This document shows positions 50,887-60,469 of a stretch of 64,000 bases of DNA, piece by piece. This stretch comes from Alteromonas gilva (GTDB lineage Bacteria > Pseudomonadota > Gammaproteobacteria > Enterobacterales > Alteromonadaceae): contig NZ_JAQQXP010000001.1 of assembly GCF_028595265.1 (NCBI RefSeq), positions 1 to 64,000 on the forward strand, given 5' to 3'. The position numbers and the translations under genes were made by a program. The notes beneath the pieces were generated by a model. It made no database searches. It saw nothing but the letters and a program-made list of their open reading frames with translations, and was not told the origin of the DNA. Numbering within the stretch: the stretch's first letter is position 1; each line of letters opens with the position of its first letter.

Positions 50887-52428
50887 ATGCAACTTAATTC
50901 CACTGAAATTGCAGAACTGATCAAGAAACGAATTGAACAGTTTGATGTAACCAGTGAAGCACGCAACGAAGGTACTATCGTCGCAGTAACTGACGGTATC
51001 ATCCGCATTCACGGCCTGGCCGATGTCATGCAGGGTGAAATGGTTGAGCTTCCTGGAGGTCGCTATGCGATCGCACTGAACCTGGAGAGAGACTCTGTAG
51101 GTGCAGTGGTAATGGGTCCTTACTCGGACCTGCAAGAAGGACAAAAAGTCCAGTCTACTGGCCGTATTTTAGAAGTACCAGTAGGTCGTGCACTGTTAGG
51201 CCGTGTGGTAAACACCCTGGGTGCGCCGATTGACGGTAAAGGATCTATCGACGCTGAAGGTTTTGAACCTGTTGAAAAAATTGCACCGGGCGTTATTGAA
51301 CGTCAGTCTGTTGATCAGCCGGTACAAACCGGTTACAAATCAGTTGATGCAATGATTCCAATTGGCCGTGGTCAGCGTGAGCTGCTTATCGGTGACCGTC
51401 AGACTGGTAAAACCGCGATGGCCGTTGATGCCATCATTAATCAGAAAAACACCGGTGTTAAATGTGTGTATGTAGCCGTAGGCCAAAAAGCCTCGACTAT
51501 CGCTAACGTGGTTCGTAAGCTGGAAGAGCACGGTGCAATGGATCATACCATTGTAGTGGCAGCGTCAGCGTCTGAGTCAGCAGCACTGCAATACCTGGCG
51601 CCTTACTCTGGTTGTACCATGGGTGAATATTTCCGTGACCGCGGTGAAGACGCGCTGATCGTATATGATGATTTGTCTAAGCAAGCTGTTGCTTACCGTC
51701 AAATCTCATTGCTGCTTAAGCGTCCGCCAGGCCGTGAAGCTTACCCGGGTGACGTGTTCTATCTTCACTCACGCTTACTTGAGCGCGCTGCCCGTGTTAA
51801 CGAGCAGTATGTTGAGCGTTACACCAAAGGTGAAGTGAAAGGCAAAACGGGTTCATTAACCGCCCTGCCAATCATTGAAACACAAGCCGGTGACGTTTCA
51901 GCATTCGTACCTACTAACGTAATCTCGATTACTGACGGTCAGATCTTCTTGGAAACTGACTTATTCAACGCAGGTATCCGTCCGGCGGTTAACGCTGGTA
52001 TCTCGGTATCGCGTGTTGGTGGTGCAGCGCAAACCAAAATCGTTAAGAAGCTGGGCGGTGGTATCCGTTTAGCCCTGGCTCAGTACCGTGAACTGGCGGC
52101 GTTCTCGCAGTTTGCTTCTGACCTTGACGAAGCAACTCGTGCCCAGCTTGAGCACGGTGAGCGTGTTACCGAGTTAATGAAACAGAAACAGTATGCGCCA
52201 TTGTCAGTGGCCTATATGGGTGTTTCCCTGTTCGCGGTAGAAAAAGGCTTTTTGAAAGACGTGGAACTGAACAAGATCCTCGATTTCGAAGCAGCCCTGC
52301 ATTCATACATGAGCAGCGAACACGCTGAGCTAATGAAAACTATCAATGAAACAGGTAACTACAACAATGACATTGAGTCTCAGTTGAATGACGCTTTAAC
52401 CAAATTTAAAGCGACACAAACTTGGTAA
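50887..52428 (+). CDS. atpA: ATP synthase F1 subunit alpha
   Basis: 513 residues, as in E. coli. Non-catalytic nucleotide-binding subunit; Walker A GDRQTGKTA near 169, and the arginine finger region SRVGGAAQTK near 373. Intact. Confidence 0.99.
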   Translation: MQLNSTEIAELIKKRIEQFDVTSEARNEGTIVAVTDGIIRIHGLADVMQGEMVELPGGRYAIALNLERDSVGAVVMGPYSDLQEGQKVQSTGRILEVPVGRALLGRVVNTLGAPIDGKGSIDAEGFEPVEKIAPGVIERQSVDQPVQTGYKSVDAMIPIGRGQRELLIGDRQTGKTAMAVDAIINQKNTGVKCVYVAVGQKASTIANVVRKLEEHGAMDHTIVVAASASESAALQYLAPYSGCTMGEYFRDRGEDALIVYDDLSKQAVAYRQISLLLKRPPGREAYPGDVFYLHSRLLERAARVNEQYVERYTKGEVKGKTGSLTALPIIETQAGDVSAFVPTNVISITDGQIFLETDLFNAGIRPAVNAGISVSRVGGAAQTKIVKKLGGGIRLALAQYRELAAFSQFASDLDEATRAQLEHGERVTELMKQKQYAPLSVAYMGVSLFAVEKGFLKDVELNKILDFEAALHSYMSSEHAELMKTINETGNYNNDIESQLNDALTKFKATQTW

Positions 52429-52484
52429 TCAATGGCTGGTGGTGAAAACCACCAGCGAAACGTTGAGTAATCGGAGAGATAGTC

Positions 52485-53345
52485 ATGGCCAGCGGTAAAG
52501 AGATAAAAGGTAAGATTGGGAGTATTAAAAATACTCAAAAAATTACCAGTGCGATGGAAATGGTTGCTGCGTCTAAAATGAAAAAGGCGCAGGAACGAAT
52601 GGCTACTGGTCGTCCGTACGCACAAAACATGCTTAAAGTGATTGGTCACATTGCTAACGGTAACCTGGAATATCGCCATCCTTATCTGGAAGAGCGTGAT
52701 GTAAAACGGGTTGGTTACATTGTGATTTCCACTGACCGGGGCTTGTGTGGTGGGTTAAACACCAACGAGTTTAAATTGGTAACCCAGGAAGTAAAAGCCT
52801 GGCGCGCCAAAGACGTCGAAGTGGACTTTGCAGCGCTAGGTTCTAAGGCGTGTGCGTTCTTTAAACGGTTTGGCGGCAACTTACTTGCTGCAGAATCCGG
52901 TTTAGGTGATGCACCGAAAGTCAGTGACATAGTGGGTGTCGTTCGTGTCATGCTTAAGGCATTCGACGAAGGAAAACTAGATAAAATATTTTTGGTTTTC
53001 AATGACTTTGTAAACACTATGACACAGCAGCCTGTAAGCAATCAATTACTGCCTTTGCCAAAGTCAGAGGACGAAACATTAAAGCATCGCTGGGATTATA
53101 TTTACGAGCCGGATCCAAAGCCAATTTTGGAAGCATTAATGGTTCGTTACATTGAATCTCAGGTTTATCAGGGTGTAGTAGAAAACGCTGCGTCAGAGCA
53201 AGCTGCTCGAATGGTTGCAATGAAAGCCGCAACCGATAACGCAGGTAACCTGATCGATGATCTTCAATTGGTATACAACAAAGCGCGTCAGGCCGCGATC
53301 ACACAAGAAATCAGTGAGATCGTGAGCGGTGCAGCGGCGGTGTAG
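52485..53345 (+). CDS. atpG: ATP synthase F1 subunit gamma
   Basis: 286 residues (E. coli 287). Central shaft: long N- and C-terminal helices forming the coiled coil (IKNTQKITSAMEMVAASKM and the RMVAMKAATDNAGNLIDDL C-terminal helix), with a Rossmann-like middle (STDRGLCGGLN). Confidence 0.99.
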   Translation: MASGKEIKGKIGSIKNTQKITSAMEMVAASKMKKAQERMATGRPYAQNMLKVIGHIANGNLEYRHPYLEERDVKRVGYIVISTDRGLCGGLNTNEFKLVTQEVKAWRAKDVEVDFAALGSKACAFFKRFGGNLLAAESGLGDAPKVSDIVGVVRVMLKAFDEGKLDKIFLVFNDFVNTMTQQPVSNQLLPLPKSEDETLKHRWDYIYEPDPKPILEALMVRYIESQVYQGVVENAASEQAARMVAMKAATDNAGNLIDDLQLVYNKARQAAITQEISEIVSGAAAV

Positions 53346-53378
53346 GCAAAGGTTTATAAAAGTTAATGAGGACAAATT

Positions 53379-54764
53379 ATGAGTCAAGGTAAGGTCGTCC
53401 AAGTCATTGGCGCCGTTGTGGACATAGAGTTTCCACAAGACGCGGTTCCAAAAGTATATGACGCACTTAAAGTTACCGAGGGTGGCTTGTCTGGGTTAAC
53501 CCTGGAAGTGCAACAACAATTAGGCGGCGGTGTAGTACGTACCATCGCTCTGGGGTCTACCGACGGTTTGCGTCGTGGTTTAGACGTTGAAAACACGGGT
53601 AAGCCAATTCATGTGCCGGTTGGGGTTAAAACTCTGGGTCGCATCATGGATGTACTGGGTAACCCGATTGATGAAGCGGGTCCAATTGGTGAAGAAGAGC
53701 GTATGTCTATTCACCGTGAAGCGCCCAGCTACGAAGATCAGTCAAGCTCAGTAGAACTGCTTGAAACAGGTATTAAAGTAATCGACCTGGTTTGCCCATT
53801 CGCTAAGGGTGGTAAAGTAGGTCTGTTCGGTGGTGCCGGTGTTGGTAAAACCGTTAACATGATGGAGCTTATCCGTAACATCGCCATCGAGCACAGTGGT
53901 TACTCTGTGTTTGCCGGTGTTGGTGAGCGTACTCGTGAAGGTAACGATTTCTATCACGAAATGAACGACTCCAACGTACTGGATAAAGTATCACTGGTTT
54001 ACGGTCAGATGAACGAGCCACCAGGAAACCGTTTGCGCGTGGCGCTGACCGGTTTGACCATGGCTGAGAAATTCCGTGACGAAGGCCGTGACGTACTGTT
54101 CTTCGTGGATAACATCTATCGTTATACCCTGGCCGGAACCGAAGTATCAGCACTGTTAGGCCGTATGCCGTCAGCGGTTGGTTATCAGCCAACGCTGGCT
54201 GAAGAAATGGGTGTTCTGCAGGAACGTATCACGTCGACCAAGACTGGTTCAATCACGTCGATTCAGGCGGTATACGTACCAGCCGATGACTTGACTGACC
54301 CGTCACCAGCAACGACCTTTGCTCACTTGGATGCAACGGTGGTTCTGTCTCGTGATATCGCGTCTTTGGGTATTTACCCAGCGGTAGATCCACTGGATTC
54401 GACTTCTCGTCAGTTAGACCCACAGGTAATTGGTCAGGAACACTATGACACAGCGCGTGGTGTACAGTCAGTTCTGCAGCGTTATAAAGAACTGAAAGAC
54501 ATCATTGCGATTCTGGGTATGGATGAATTGTCTGAAGAAGACAAGCAGGTGGTATCACGTGCGCGTAAAATTCAGCGTTTCCTTTCTCAGCCATTCTTCG
54601 TAGCAGAAGTATTCACTGGCTCTCCGGGTAAGTATGTTTCTTTAAAAGACACGATCAGTGGCTTTAAAGGCATTCTGGCTGGTGAGTATGATGATCTGCC
54701 AGAACAAGCCTTCTACATGGTTGGTTCGATCGATGAAGCGATGGAAAAAGCCAAAAAAGCTTAA
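53379..54764 (+). CDS. atpD: ATP synthase F1 subunit beta
   Basis: 461 residues (E. coli 460). Catalytic subunit: Walker A GGAGVGKTV near 150, the catalytic Glu in GERTREGND, Walker B VLFFVDNIY and the DELSEED loop written here as MDELSEEDK. Intact. Confidence 0.99.
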   Translation: MSQGKVVQVIGAVVDIEFPQDAVPKVYDALKVTEGGLSGLTLEVQQQLGGGVVRTIALGSTDGLRRGLDVENTGKPIHVPVGVKTLGRIMDVLGNPIDEAGPIGEEERMSIHREAPSYEDQSSSVELLETGIKVIDLVCPFAKGGKVGLFGGAGVGKTVNMMELIRNIAIEHSGYSVFAGVGERTREGNDFYHEMNDSNVLDKVSLVYGQMNEPPGNRLRVALTGLTMAEKFRDEGRDVLFFVDNIYRYTLAGTEVSALLGRMPSAVGYQPTLAEEMGVLQERITSTKTGSITSIQAVYVPADDLTDPSPATTFAHLDATVVLSRDIASLGIYPAVDPLDSTSRQLDPQVIGQEHYDTARGVQSVLQRYKELKDIIAILGMDELSEEDKQVVSRARKIQRFLSQPFFVAEVFTGSPGKYVSLKDTISGFKGILAGEYDDLPEQAFYMVGSIDEAMEKAKKA

Positions 54765-54840
54765 TTTACGCGTAGCCGGTAATAGCAATATCGCCGGCTA
54801 ACAATGTAGACAGGCTTTACGGACCTATCAGGAGGTTATT

Positions 54841-55254
54841 ATGGCAATGACAGTTCATCTGGATGTAGTAAGCGCAGAAGAGGAAATCTTTTCTGGTCTC
54901 GTTGAAACTTTGCAGGTGACAGGAAGCGAAGGTGAATTGGGTATATACCCGGGTCACGCGCCTCTCATCACTCCAATTAAACCTGGCATGGTGCGTTTGG
55001 TTAAACAGCATGGTGAAGAAGAAGTTATTTATGTTGCCGGTGGTGTGCTGGAAGTACAGCCTGGCAGCGTAACTGTTCTGGCGGATTCCGCTGTGAGAGC
55101 AGAAGACTTGGATGCACAAGCCGCTGAAGAAGCTAAACAACGTGCTGAAGAGCACATCGCCAATCCAGGCGCTGATTTCAATTATGCTGAAGCTGCCATT
55201 GAGTTAGCCGAGGCAATTGCGCAATTACGCTTAATTCAAAAACTGCGTAAGTAA
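54841..55254 (+). CDS. atpC: ATP synthase F1 subunit epsilon
   Basis: 137 residues. Regulatory shaft subunit with an N-terminal beta sandwich (VHLDVVSAEEEIFSG, GELGIYPGHAPLIT) and a C-terminal helical hairpin that can inhibit hydrolysis. Last gene of the operon; a terminator follows. The glmU/glmS genes often found next are not here. Confidence 0.98.
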   Translation: MAMTVHLDVVSAEEEIFSGLVETLQVTGSEGELGIYPGHAPLITPIKPGMVRLVKQHGEEEVIYVAGGVLEVQPGSVTVLADSAVRAEDLDAQAAEEAKQRAEEHIANPGADFNYAEAAIELAEAIAQLRLIQKLRK

Positions 55255-55272
55255 ATTGCAATGAATCATGAT

Positions 55273-55300
55273 AAAAACCCGGGCTTTCCCGGGTTTTTTT
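55273..55300 (+). terminator. Rho-independent terminator of the atp operon
   Basis: AACCCGGG/CCCGGGTT stem with a 4-base loop and seven T, 20 bp after atpC. The A-rich left side could also end the convergent solute-binding-like gene. Confidence 0.9.
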
Positions 55301-55357
55301 GTATCTGTTGTTTTTAGCTTTATGTGCTGACTAAGCATCAATAACCGTGGTTTGACG

Positions 55358-56230
55358 CTATTGTTGTCGGCTCAACGGCGTGTGCATCGGTTGTAAATCT
55401 GCAGGTAACATAGGGTTTTCAAGGGTAATAAAACGAATGTGTTGACCCTCAAGGTAGTTAAGTTCAGTGGCAAAATATTCTTGCAGCAATCGGGCAATGT
55501 CACCATTTTCCTGCAGACGTTTTAAGCCAAATTGCAGCCGGTCGGCCATATTTTGTCTACCGGCAGGTACATAAAACACCACTGCAAAAGGGTACACGAT
55601 CACCAGCTCAGGGACTGCAAAGAGCAAGTCCGGTTCGCTAGCCTGATTTAAATCGTCCTCCAGCGCCAGAATACTGGACGGAAAAAAGTCAAACCGTTTG
55701 AGCTCTAGCATACTGAATAACGTGGTGACATTCGCCGTATCATCCACCAGCATGTTATTTGCACGGAATACATCAACATCAAGCCAATCCCGTGCCAGGC
55801 CAACCGAAAACTTTTTCAAATCACTTAAGGTATTAACCCCGGTAAATGATTGCAGGTTATCCTTATGCACAACCAAACGCCGGTAACCCAGCAAATTTTG
55901 CATAATAGGCACCGGCACGACAAGGTTAACCTCGGCCGGGTTATTAATGTCGGTTGAACCTAAATACGGCCCACTTCGAACATTAATCACCTCGCCAGCA
56001 TTAATTTCGCGACGAACACGATTAGTGCTCAACTCGAGTTGAACACGTTGAAGTTGATAAGGCCCAAAAGCTGAAGAACTTGCTTCAAGTGCCATTCGCA
56101 ACAACGCGAACTCATAATTTTCCCTGGCTGGTGAATGTCCCCAATCCCAATACTTATAAACCTCATTTGCCCACAACGCAGGGCTGCACGCCCAAATAAG
56201 CATTATCGGTATTAGTGTTTTCATACCCAC
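55358..56230 (-). CDS. periplasmic solute-binding-like protein
   Basis: 290 residues from a GTG at 56230 with GGAGG eight bases upstream; an ATG two codons in is the alternative. Signal peptide about 1-21 (cleaved after ALWA). The rest resembles the type II periplasmic binding fold of transporter substrate-binding proteins (SBP_bac_3-like): NVRSGPYLG, GLARDWLDV, VVFYVPAGRQ. No permease or ATPase gene is near it, so it may be a sensor-type or orphan binding protein. Ligand unknown. Confidence 0.7.
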   Translation of the reverse strand: MGMKTLIPIMLIWACSPALWANEVYKYWDWGHSPARENYEFALLRMALEASSSAFGPYQLQRVQLELSTNRVRREINAGEVINVRSGPYLGSTDINNPAEVNLVVPVPIMQNLLGYRRLVVHKDNLQSFTGVNTLSDLKKFSVGLARDWLDVDVFRANNMLVDDTANVTTLFSMLELKRFDFFPSSILALEDDLNQASEPDLLFAVPELVIVYPFAVVFYVPAGRQNMADRLQFGLKRLQENGDIARLLQEYFATELNYLEGQHIRFITLENPMLPADLQPMHTPLSRQQ

Positions 56231-56636
56231 TCAGGCATCCTCCCTTATCAGATCAATAACACGGCCAGTTATTGCAGGCGGATCCGCCTGATAATTATCG
56301 TCAATTTGCAAAGGCATAACCCAACGATGCGTTGTTAATTGGTGATGCTACATTAGCGTGTACTATAAACGTTGTGATAGCACAGTTAGTAATGCGTGTA
56401 TTTGTTAACGACACTATTTATATACGTTCCATGGCAAGAATCAGTTTGTCTTTGGTGTTAAGTTCATTTGACTGGTCTATCTATGCCTTGCCAGTGAAAT
56501 GGTTAGCTGGTTGTGGCGTTTATACACCGGCTCTGCCGACGTTTGTTGTGTGTAAGGGTATGGACTATTACTTTGCCGAGAAAACCTCCTGTATAACCGT
56601 AACGGTAATATTGGTACAATTTTCGGAACGACAACG
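56231..56636. other. 406-bp gap with no supported feature
   Basis: A 102-codon plus-strand frame (56332-56640) has no recognisable domain or ribosome site and ends beside a decayed gene; I treat it as chance. No clear promoter, RNA or repeat was seen. Confidence 0.4.
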
Positions 56637-56997
56637 ATGACCGATTCAACATTCATTAACTAGAACTGCCCTGCTGCGACATCCCCCGCTCCATGGCTTT
56701 TTTTGCTGAGGCATTCGGTTGGTCATTTAACGACTACACCAGGGTAAGGGCGCCGGGTATTGTGAGTTTAAAGAGCACGGGATTACAGGCGGTTTTAACC
56801 AGTCAGATAAATCATCGCTGACAGATAACGGAGCCGCACCACTGGTATTTTATAGTCCGTTACTGGCCGCCATGCTTGCCAGTGTAGAAAGTCATGGCGG
56901 TAAAATAATAAAACCTGTTTTTGCTTTTTCTGGCGGACAGCGTTTCCACTTTACGGAGCCCAGCGGTAATGAGTTTGTTGTCTGGAGCGATCATTAA
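56637..56997 (+). pseudogene. decayed VOC/glyoxalase family gene
   Basis: Translating by eye in three frames recovers a VOC (glyoxalase/bleomycin resistance) protein: MTDSTFIN then a stop at 56661, AFFAEAFGWSFNDY in the second frame (from 56693), and in the third frame YCEFKEHGITGGFNQSDKS, APLVFYSPLLAAMLASV, GGKIIKPVFAF and GQRFHFTEPSGNEFVVWSD to a stop at 56995. At least two frameshifts and one stop are needed, so it cannot make the intact protein. The C-terminal two-thirds is well preserved, which suggests recent loss. Confidence 0.8.
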
Positions 56998-57078
56998 TGC
57001 GAAATTGAAGTGTATTCGCTACTATAGCGACTATGAGCGTCATACATTAATAGCGAACCGCACGTGTTGTAAAAGAGC

Positions 57079-58032
57079 ATGAATAAGAAAAAAAATACTG
57101 TGCTGCAGTTGTGGATGTTGCCATTGCTATTTGTGGTTGGTTGTTTTGCCGTTAACTACGCCACCGGTGCCCTGGATTATCGAAACATCAGTAGTGAGAG
57201 TTCCCAACGGGACTTTAATGCGGCATTGGGTATGCCACTGGTTATTGGTTACCTGTGGGTTTCGCTGAGAATAATGCACCGGCGAGCCGCCAACGGCATG
57301 GCCGAATTTCTGGTTAAGATTAATCAGGTAAGTGCCTTCGAACGCCATATCAGAGTGCTCGAGGTTAAGCTGGTAAAACATGTAATACTGGCGTTGGCAT
57401 TAGCCATATCGGTAACGTTAGTTTATTTAATCACTGAGGATTTACTGGCTTTCAATCAGCCTCTGTCTGTGCTGGTTCTCAACATGATGGCAGTGCCTTT
57501 TTGGTTTTTGATTTTTTTATTTACTGTGCAATCTGCATGCTTCCCCCGATATTTGTACCGACACCTGCTAAGGCCTAATATCAGTGACGTCAGCGCTATT
57601 TGTCATTGCAAACTCATTTACGATCTGGGCATGAATAACACTATATTGTGTTTAATGATGTTTGCGTTGTTTCCTGTATTTTGGTTTGGTAAAACCATAC
57701 CAATTATCGATATCATAATCTTGTTTGTGGTATTTGCTGCCCTAACGATTTTATTGTTTTTGCCGGTTATCAGAATGATATTGCTGATGAAAAGGCACTG
57801 TCGCGAGAATATTTATGCACTGGAGCTTCGCATTCGCGAGCGCGTTGTTGCCGGGCAGAGTGACCAGAACATCAATGACTTATCAGATCAGCTAAACCGT
57901 CTTAACCAGCTTGATGATGATTTAAAGCATATACACTATTGGCCCGGAGACCTTTTGGCAAACCTGCAGATACTCCTGCTGACGATTGGTATACCTGTTG
58001 TTTGCCTGCTATTAGCCTGGGTCATAACTTGA
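57079..58032 (+). CDS. integral membrane protein of unknown function
   Basis: 317 residues, not recognised. About seven hydrophobic segments (10-27, 47-65, 101-118, 131-153, 186-203, 207-236, 292-315). Between the sixth and seventh lies a charged stretch (237-290) with a heptad-like pattern, LRIRERVV...LSDQLNRLNQLDDDL, likely a cytosolic coiled coil. The layout recalls some membrane receptors or channels but no motif supports that. Codon use and base composition look like the neighbours. The next gene is convergent, so it is monocistronic. Confidence 0.75.
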   Translation: MNKKKNTVLQLWMLPLLFVVGCFAVNYATGALDYRNISSESSQRDFNAALGMPLVIGYLWVSLRIMHRRAANGMAEFLVKINQVSAFERHIRVLEVKLVKHVILALALAISVTLVYLITEDLLAFNQPLSVLVLNMMAVPFWFLIFLFTVQSACFPRYLYRHLLRPNISDVSAICHCKLIYDLGMNNTILCLMMFALFPVFWFGKTIPIIDIIILFVVFAALTILLFLPVIRMILLMKRHCRENIYALELRIRERVVAGQSDQNINDLSDQLNRLNQLDDDLKHIHYWPGDLLANLQILLLTIGIPVVCLLLAWVIT

Positions 58033-58078
58033 AACCATCACAGTTGCTAACCTATCTGCGTGGTATTTAGTAAGCTAT

Positions 58079-58666
58079 CTATTGCTTGTCTTTACTACGC
58101 TGAACAAAACTTTGCCAACGCCGGGTAAAGCTAGTTAATAATTGCAGTAATGGCTTGGTATCGAGTTGTTCAATGGTGTTTAAGCTGTATGCCACGGCTT
58201 CAAGCGTGGATAAGCTGATATCGAGCTTTGATTTCCTGATCGCATATTGCCCTGCATTGGGAAGTGCGAGTTTATAAAACGGGAAACGGTTCAACCATTC
58301 ATTATTTTTCCACATGCCATAGGCCTGTTTCCAACTACCATCAATAAAAATAACTCGCTCAATCTTCGTCTTGCGAGCCTCTGTTATATTAAGAACCTGA
58401 CTGTTTGGCGACGGGTAAAGAACAACAGTATTGAGCGGTTGTGAACGCAATAACTCCTGTAATGAACTAAAGTCTATGGCAGATTTACCTACATAAATTT
58501 TAATTTTAGCTAAACTATGAGTAAGTAACCGTACTGTATTTTTTGCATGCGATGCCTCTTTAGGGTGTTGCAGTATAATTATTTCTGCCTGGTTATTTAC
58601 CGCAGCAATATCCTGGCAAAGGCATGTTTTTAACGGGTAGCCACAATCTGAGCAGCATTGGCGCAT
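58079..58666 (-). CDS. tapT: DTW domain tRNA-uridine aminocarboxypropyltransferase
   Basis: 195 residues from the ATG at 58666; the longer frame reaching 58726 overlaps the divergent gene and is unlikely. The N terminus has a zinc knuckle CCSDCGYPLKTCLC, and the domain signature is FIDGSWKQAYGM near 124-135, with Ser in place of the Thr of the DTW motif. Family members add acp3 to U47 or U20 of tRNAs (TapT/YfiP type). Which one this is cannot be told. It starts 15 bp from the divergent alkyltransferase-like gene. Confidence 0.8.
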   Translation of the reverse strand: MRQCCSDCGYPLKTCLCQDIAAVNNQAEIIILQHPKEASHAKNTVRLLTHSLAKIKIYVGKSAIDFSSLQELLRSQPLNTVVLYPSPNSQVLNITEARKTKIERVIFIDGSWKQAYGMWKNNEWLNRFPFYKLALPNAGQYAIRKSKLDISLSTLEAVAYSLNTIEQLDTKPLLQLLTSFTRRWQSFVQRSKDKQ

Positions 58667-58681
58667 GGTAAATACACTTTT

Positions 58682-59035
58682 ATGACAAGTTTGGTAAAGC
58701 GTACCGCAATAGAGCGGGTAAGGCACACAGTTAGTCTGGTACCAAGGGGGAAAATCGCAAGCTATGGTCAGGTGGCAGATTTAGCTGGTTTGCCCGGTCG
58801 CGCCAGATACGTGGGCTATTGTCTGCGCAATACGCCCGCAAGTGAACGTTTGCCCTGGCATCGTATTGTTCGTAGTGATGGTAAATTGGCGTTCCCTCCA
58901 CAGAGTGATTCTGCCCATACACAGCAAACACTTTTGCATGCAGAGGGTATTCGTGTACAAAACAACCGGGTCAGTATCAGCGAGTTTGGCTGGCAGCCCG
59001 ACCTGGGCGCACTGCTACATGAAATACCGTATTAA
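58682..59035 (+). CDS. atl: alkyltransferase-like protein (ATL), catalytic Cys replaced
   Basis: 117 residues from the ATG at 58682. It has the MGMT/Ada C-terminal DNA-binding fold: VSLVPRGKIASYGQVADLAG near 19-38 and the active-site region LPWHRIVRSDG, where the usual PCHR is PWHR. Trp in place of the acceptor Cys is the hallmark of ATL proteins (E. coli YbaZ), which bind O6-alkylguanine and pass it to nucleotide excision repair without dealkylating. No suicide activity is expected. Confidence 0.88.
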   Translation: MTSLVKRTAIERVRHTVSLVPRGKIASYGQVADLAGLPGRARYVGYCLRNTPASERLPWHRIVRSDGKLAFPPQSDSAHTQQTLLHAEGIRVQNNRVSISEFGWQPDLGALLHEIPY

Positions 59036-59057
59036 TTGATAAGTGAAACAACGCATT

Positions 59058-60239
59058 ATGACAACATTAACGATTGGTATTGATAAACTCGAAGTGGGTA
59101 TGTTCGTGTTGAAAATTGCCGAGCAAAAAGCCGGAGCCGTGCAAATTAAAACGCGCGGACGGGTTACCAGTCTGGCTATTATTGAGGAGCTCAAGCGCAA
59201 GGGCGTTAAACGTGTTGTCATTGAGACTGAAGCATCGGCTGCCGGAGCCTCATCTGAAGTCGTTAAACCCGATGTGGTTCAGGACGTCCATAACCGTGTC
59301 CCCTTAGCTGAAGAGCTTCGTCGTGCCGAGCGCTTATATCGAAAAGGCCTGGATATTCAGGCCAGTTTGTATGATGCCGTTGATAAAGACAAACCATTCG
59401 ACGAGAGTATACCCAATGAATTTGCCCGTGCCCTGGTAGGGTCACTGAACAGAAACCCCGATGCCCTCCTTTTGCTATCGCGCATTCGTGAAAAAGACAC
59501 TTACCTGCTGGAGCACTCTTTAAACGTAGGCATTCTCTCAGCCAACTTTTCGCGCTTTTTGGGGTTGCCTGAAGAGCAAGTCGTCATGGCGGCTTACAGT
59601 GGCATGTTGCACGACCTGGGTAAAATAAAAATTCCTGATCATATTTTGCATAAACCCGGCAGGTTAACCGCCGACGAAATGGAAATCATGAAGCAACATG
59701 TAACCTTTGGTGTGGATTTTCTGACGGATATGAAAATCGATAATCATCTTATTCGTGTGGTGAGTGAACATCACGAACGACTCGACGGGCTTGGCTACCC
59801 TGCGCAAAAACCTGCCGATGATATTTCGTTTAATGGCCGTTTACTGGCGATTACTGATATGTACGACGCACTCACTGCCGATCGATGCTACAAAGCGGGT
59901 ATGTCGAGTCAGAAAGCGTTGAATATCCTGTTGCAGGATAGTGAAACAAAGCTCGACAAAGGCTTATTACAGCAATTTATAAAATGTATGGGCATTTACC
60001 CCATGGGCTCGCTGGTAGAGCTGTCCAACCAGAAAATTGCCATAGTGATGAAGCAAAATCCGTCACAGCCTTTACAGCCTGTAGTAAAAGTGTTTTATAC
60101 CAAAATCGGTAATCACTATGTGACGCCCAAAGACATAGATCTGTCGAAAGACAACAAGGTCGCGATAGAACGATCCGTTGTTGCCTCCGACTACGATCTC
60201 GATATCAATCGATTTTTTAACCAGTCAATCTCTTTGTAA
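59058..60239 (+). CDS. HD-GYP cyclic di-GMP phosphodiesterase
   Basis: 393 residues from the ATG at 59058; a GTG at 59043 is also in frame. The N-terminal 130 residues resemble DUF3391, usual in front of HD-GYP domains. The HD-GYP domain has HSLNVGILSANFSRF, HDLGKIKIPDHILHKPG, EHHERLDGLGYP and DMYDALTADR, so the metal ligands and the GYP signature are complete. It likely degrades cyclic di-GMP to GMP and so favours motility; a chemoreceptor lies 1.6 kb downstream, but co-transcription is not supported. Confidence 0.92.
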   Translation: MTTLTIGIDKLEVGMFVLKIAEQKAGAVQIKTRGRVTSLAIIEELKRKGVKRVVIETEASAAGASSEVVKPDVVQDVHNRVPLAEELRRAERLYRKGLDIQASLYDAVDKDKPFDESIPNEFARALVGSLNRNPDALLLLSRIREKDTYLLEHSLNVGILSANFSRFLGLPEEQVVMAAYSGMLHDLGKIKIPDHILHKPGRLTADEMEIMKQHVTFGVDFLTDMKIDNHLIRVVSEHHERLDGLGYPAQKPADDISFNGRLLAITDMYDALTADRCYKAGMSSQKALNILLQDSETKLDKGLLQQFIKCMGIYPMGSLVELSNQKIAIVMKQNPSQPLQPVVKVFYTKIGNHYVTPKDIDLSKDNKVAIERSVVASDYDLDINRFFNQSISL

Positions 60240-60469
60240 TGTTGCAAATTTGCGACATTCCTCCTTTGTCTGTAATTCTTTCACAGAGGAACTGATTTCC
60301 TGCCGCATTGGTGTCTTTTAATTTATGGTTCATCACGGGCCTTTGTTGTGCTATGTGCTTATTCCGGCGCGTATTCAGTTAGCATTAAGGCAGGTGTGCA
60401 ATAGTAGATATCAAGTTGGAATAAGACTTGCTCAACTAATCTTACATAAGTAACGGAATAGAGGATGTT

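Noticed and set aside
56332..56640. 102-codon plus-strand frame before the VOC pseudogene
   Set aside because: No ribosome site, domain or conserved composition; its end runs into the pseudogene.
60241..60256. Near-palindrome GTTGCAAATTTGCGAC after the HD-GYP gene
   Set aside because: Two mismatches, no T-run and no promoter-like element beside it; could be an operator but nothing supports it.
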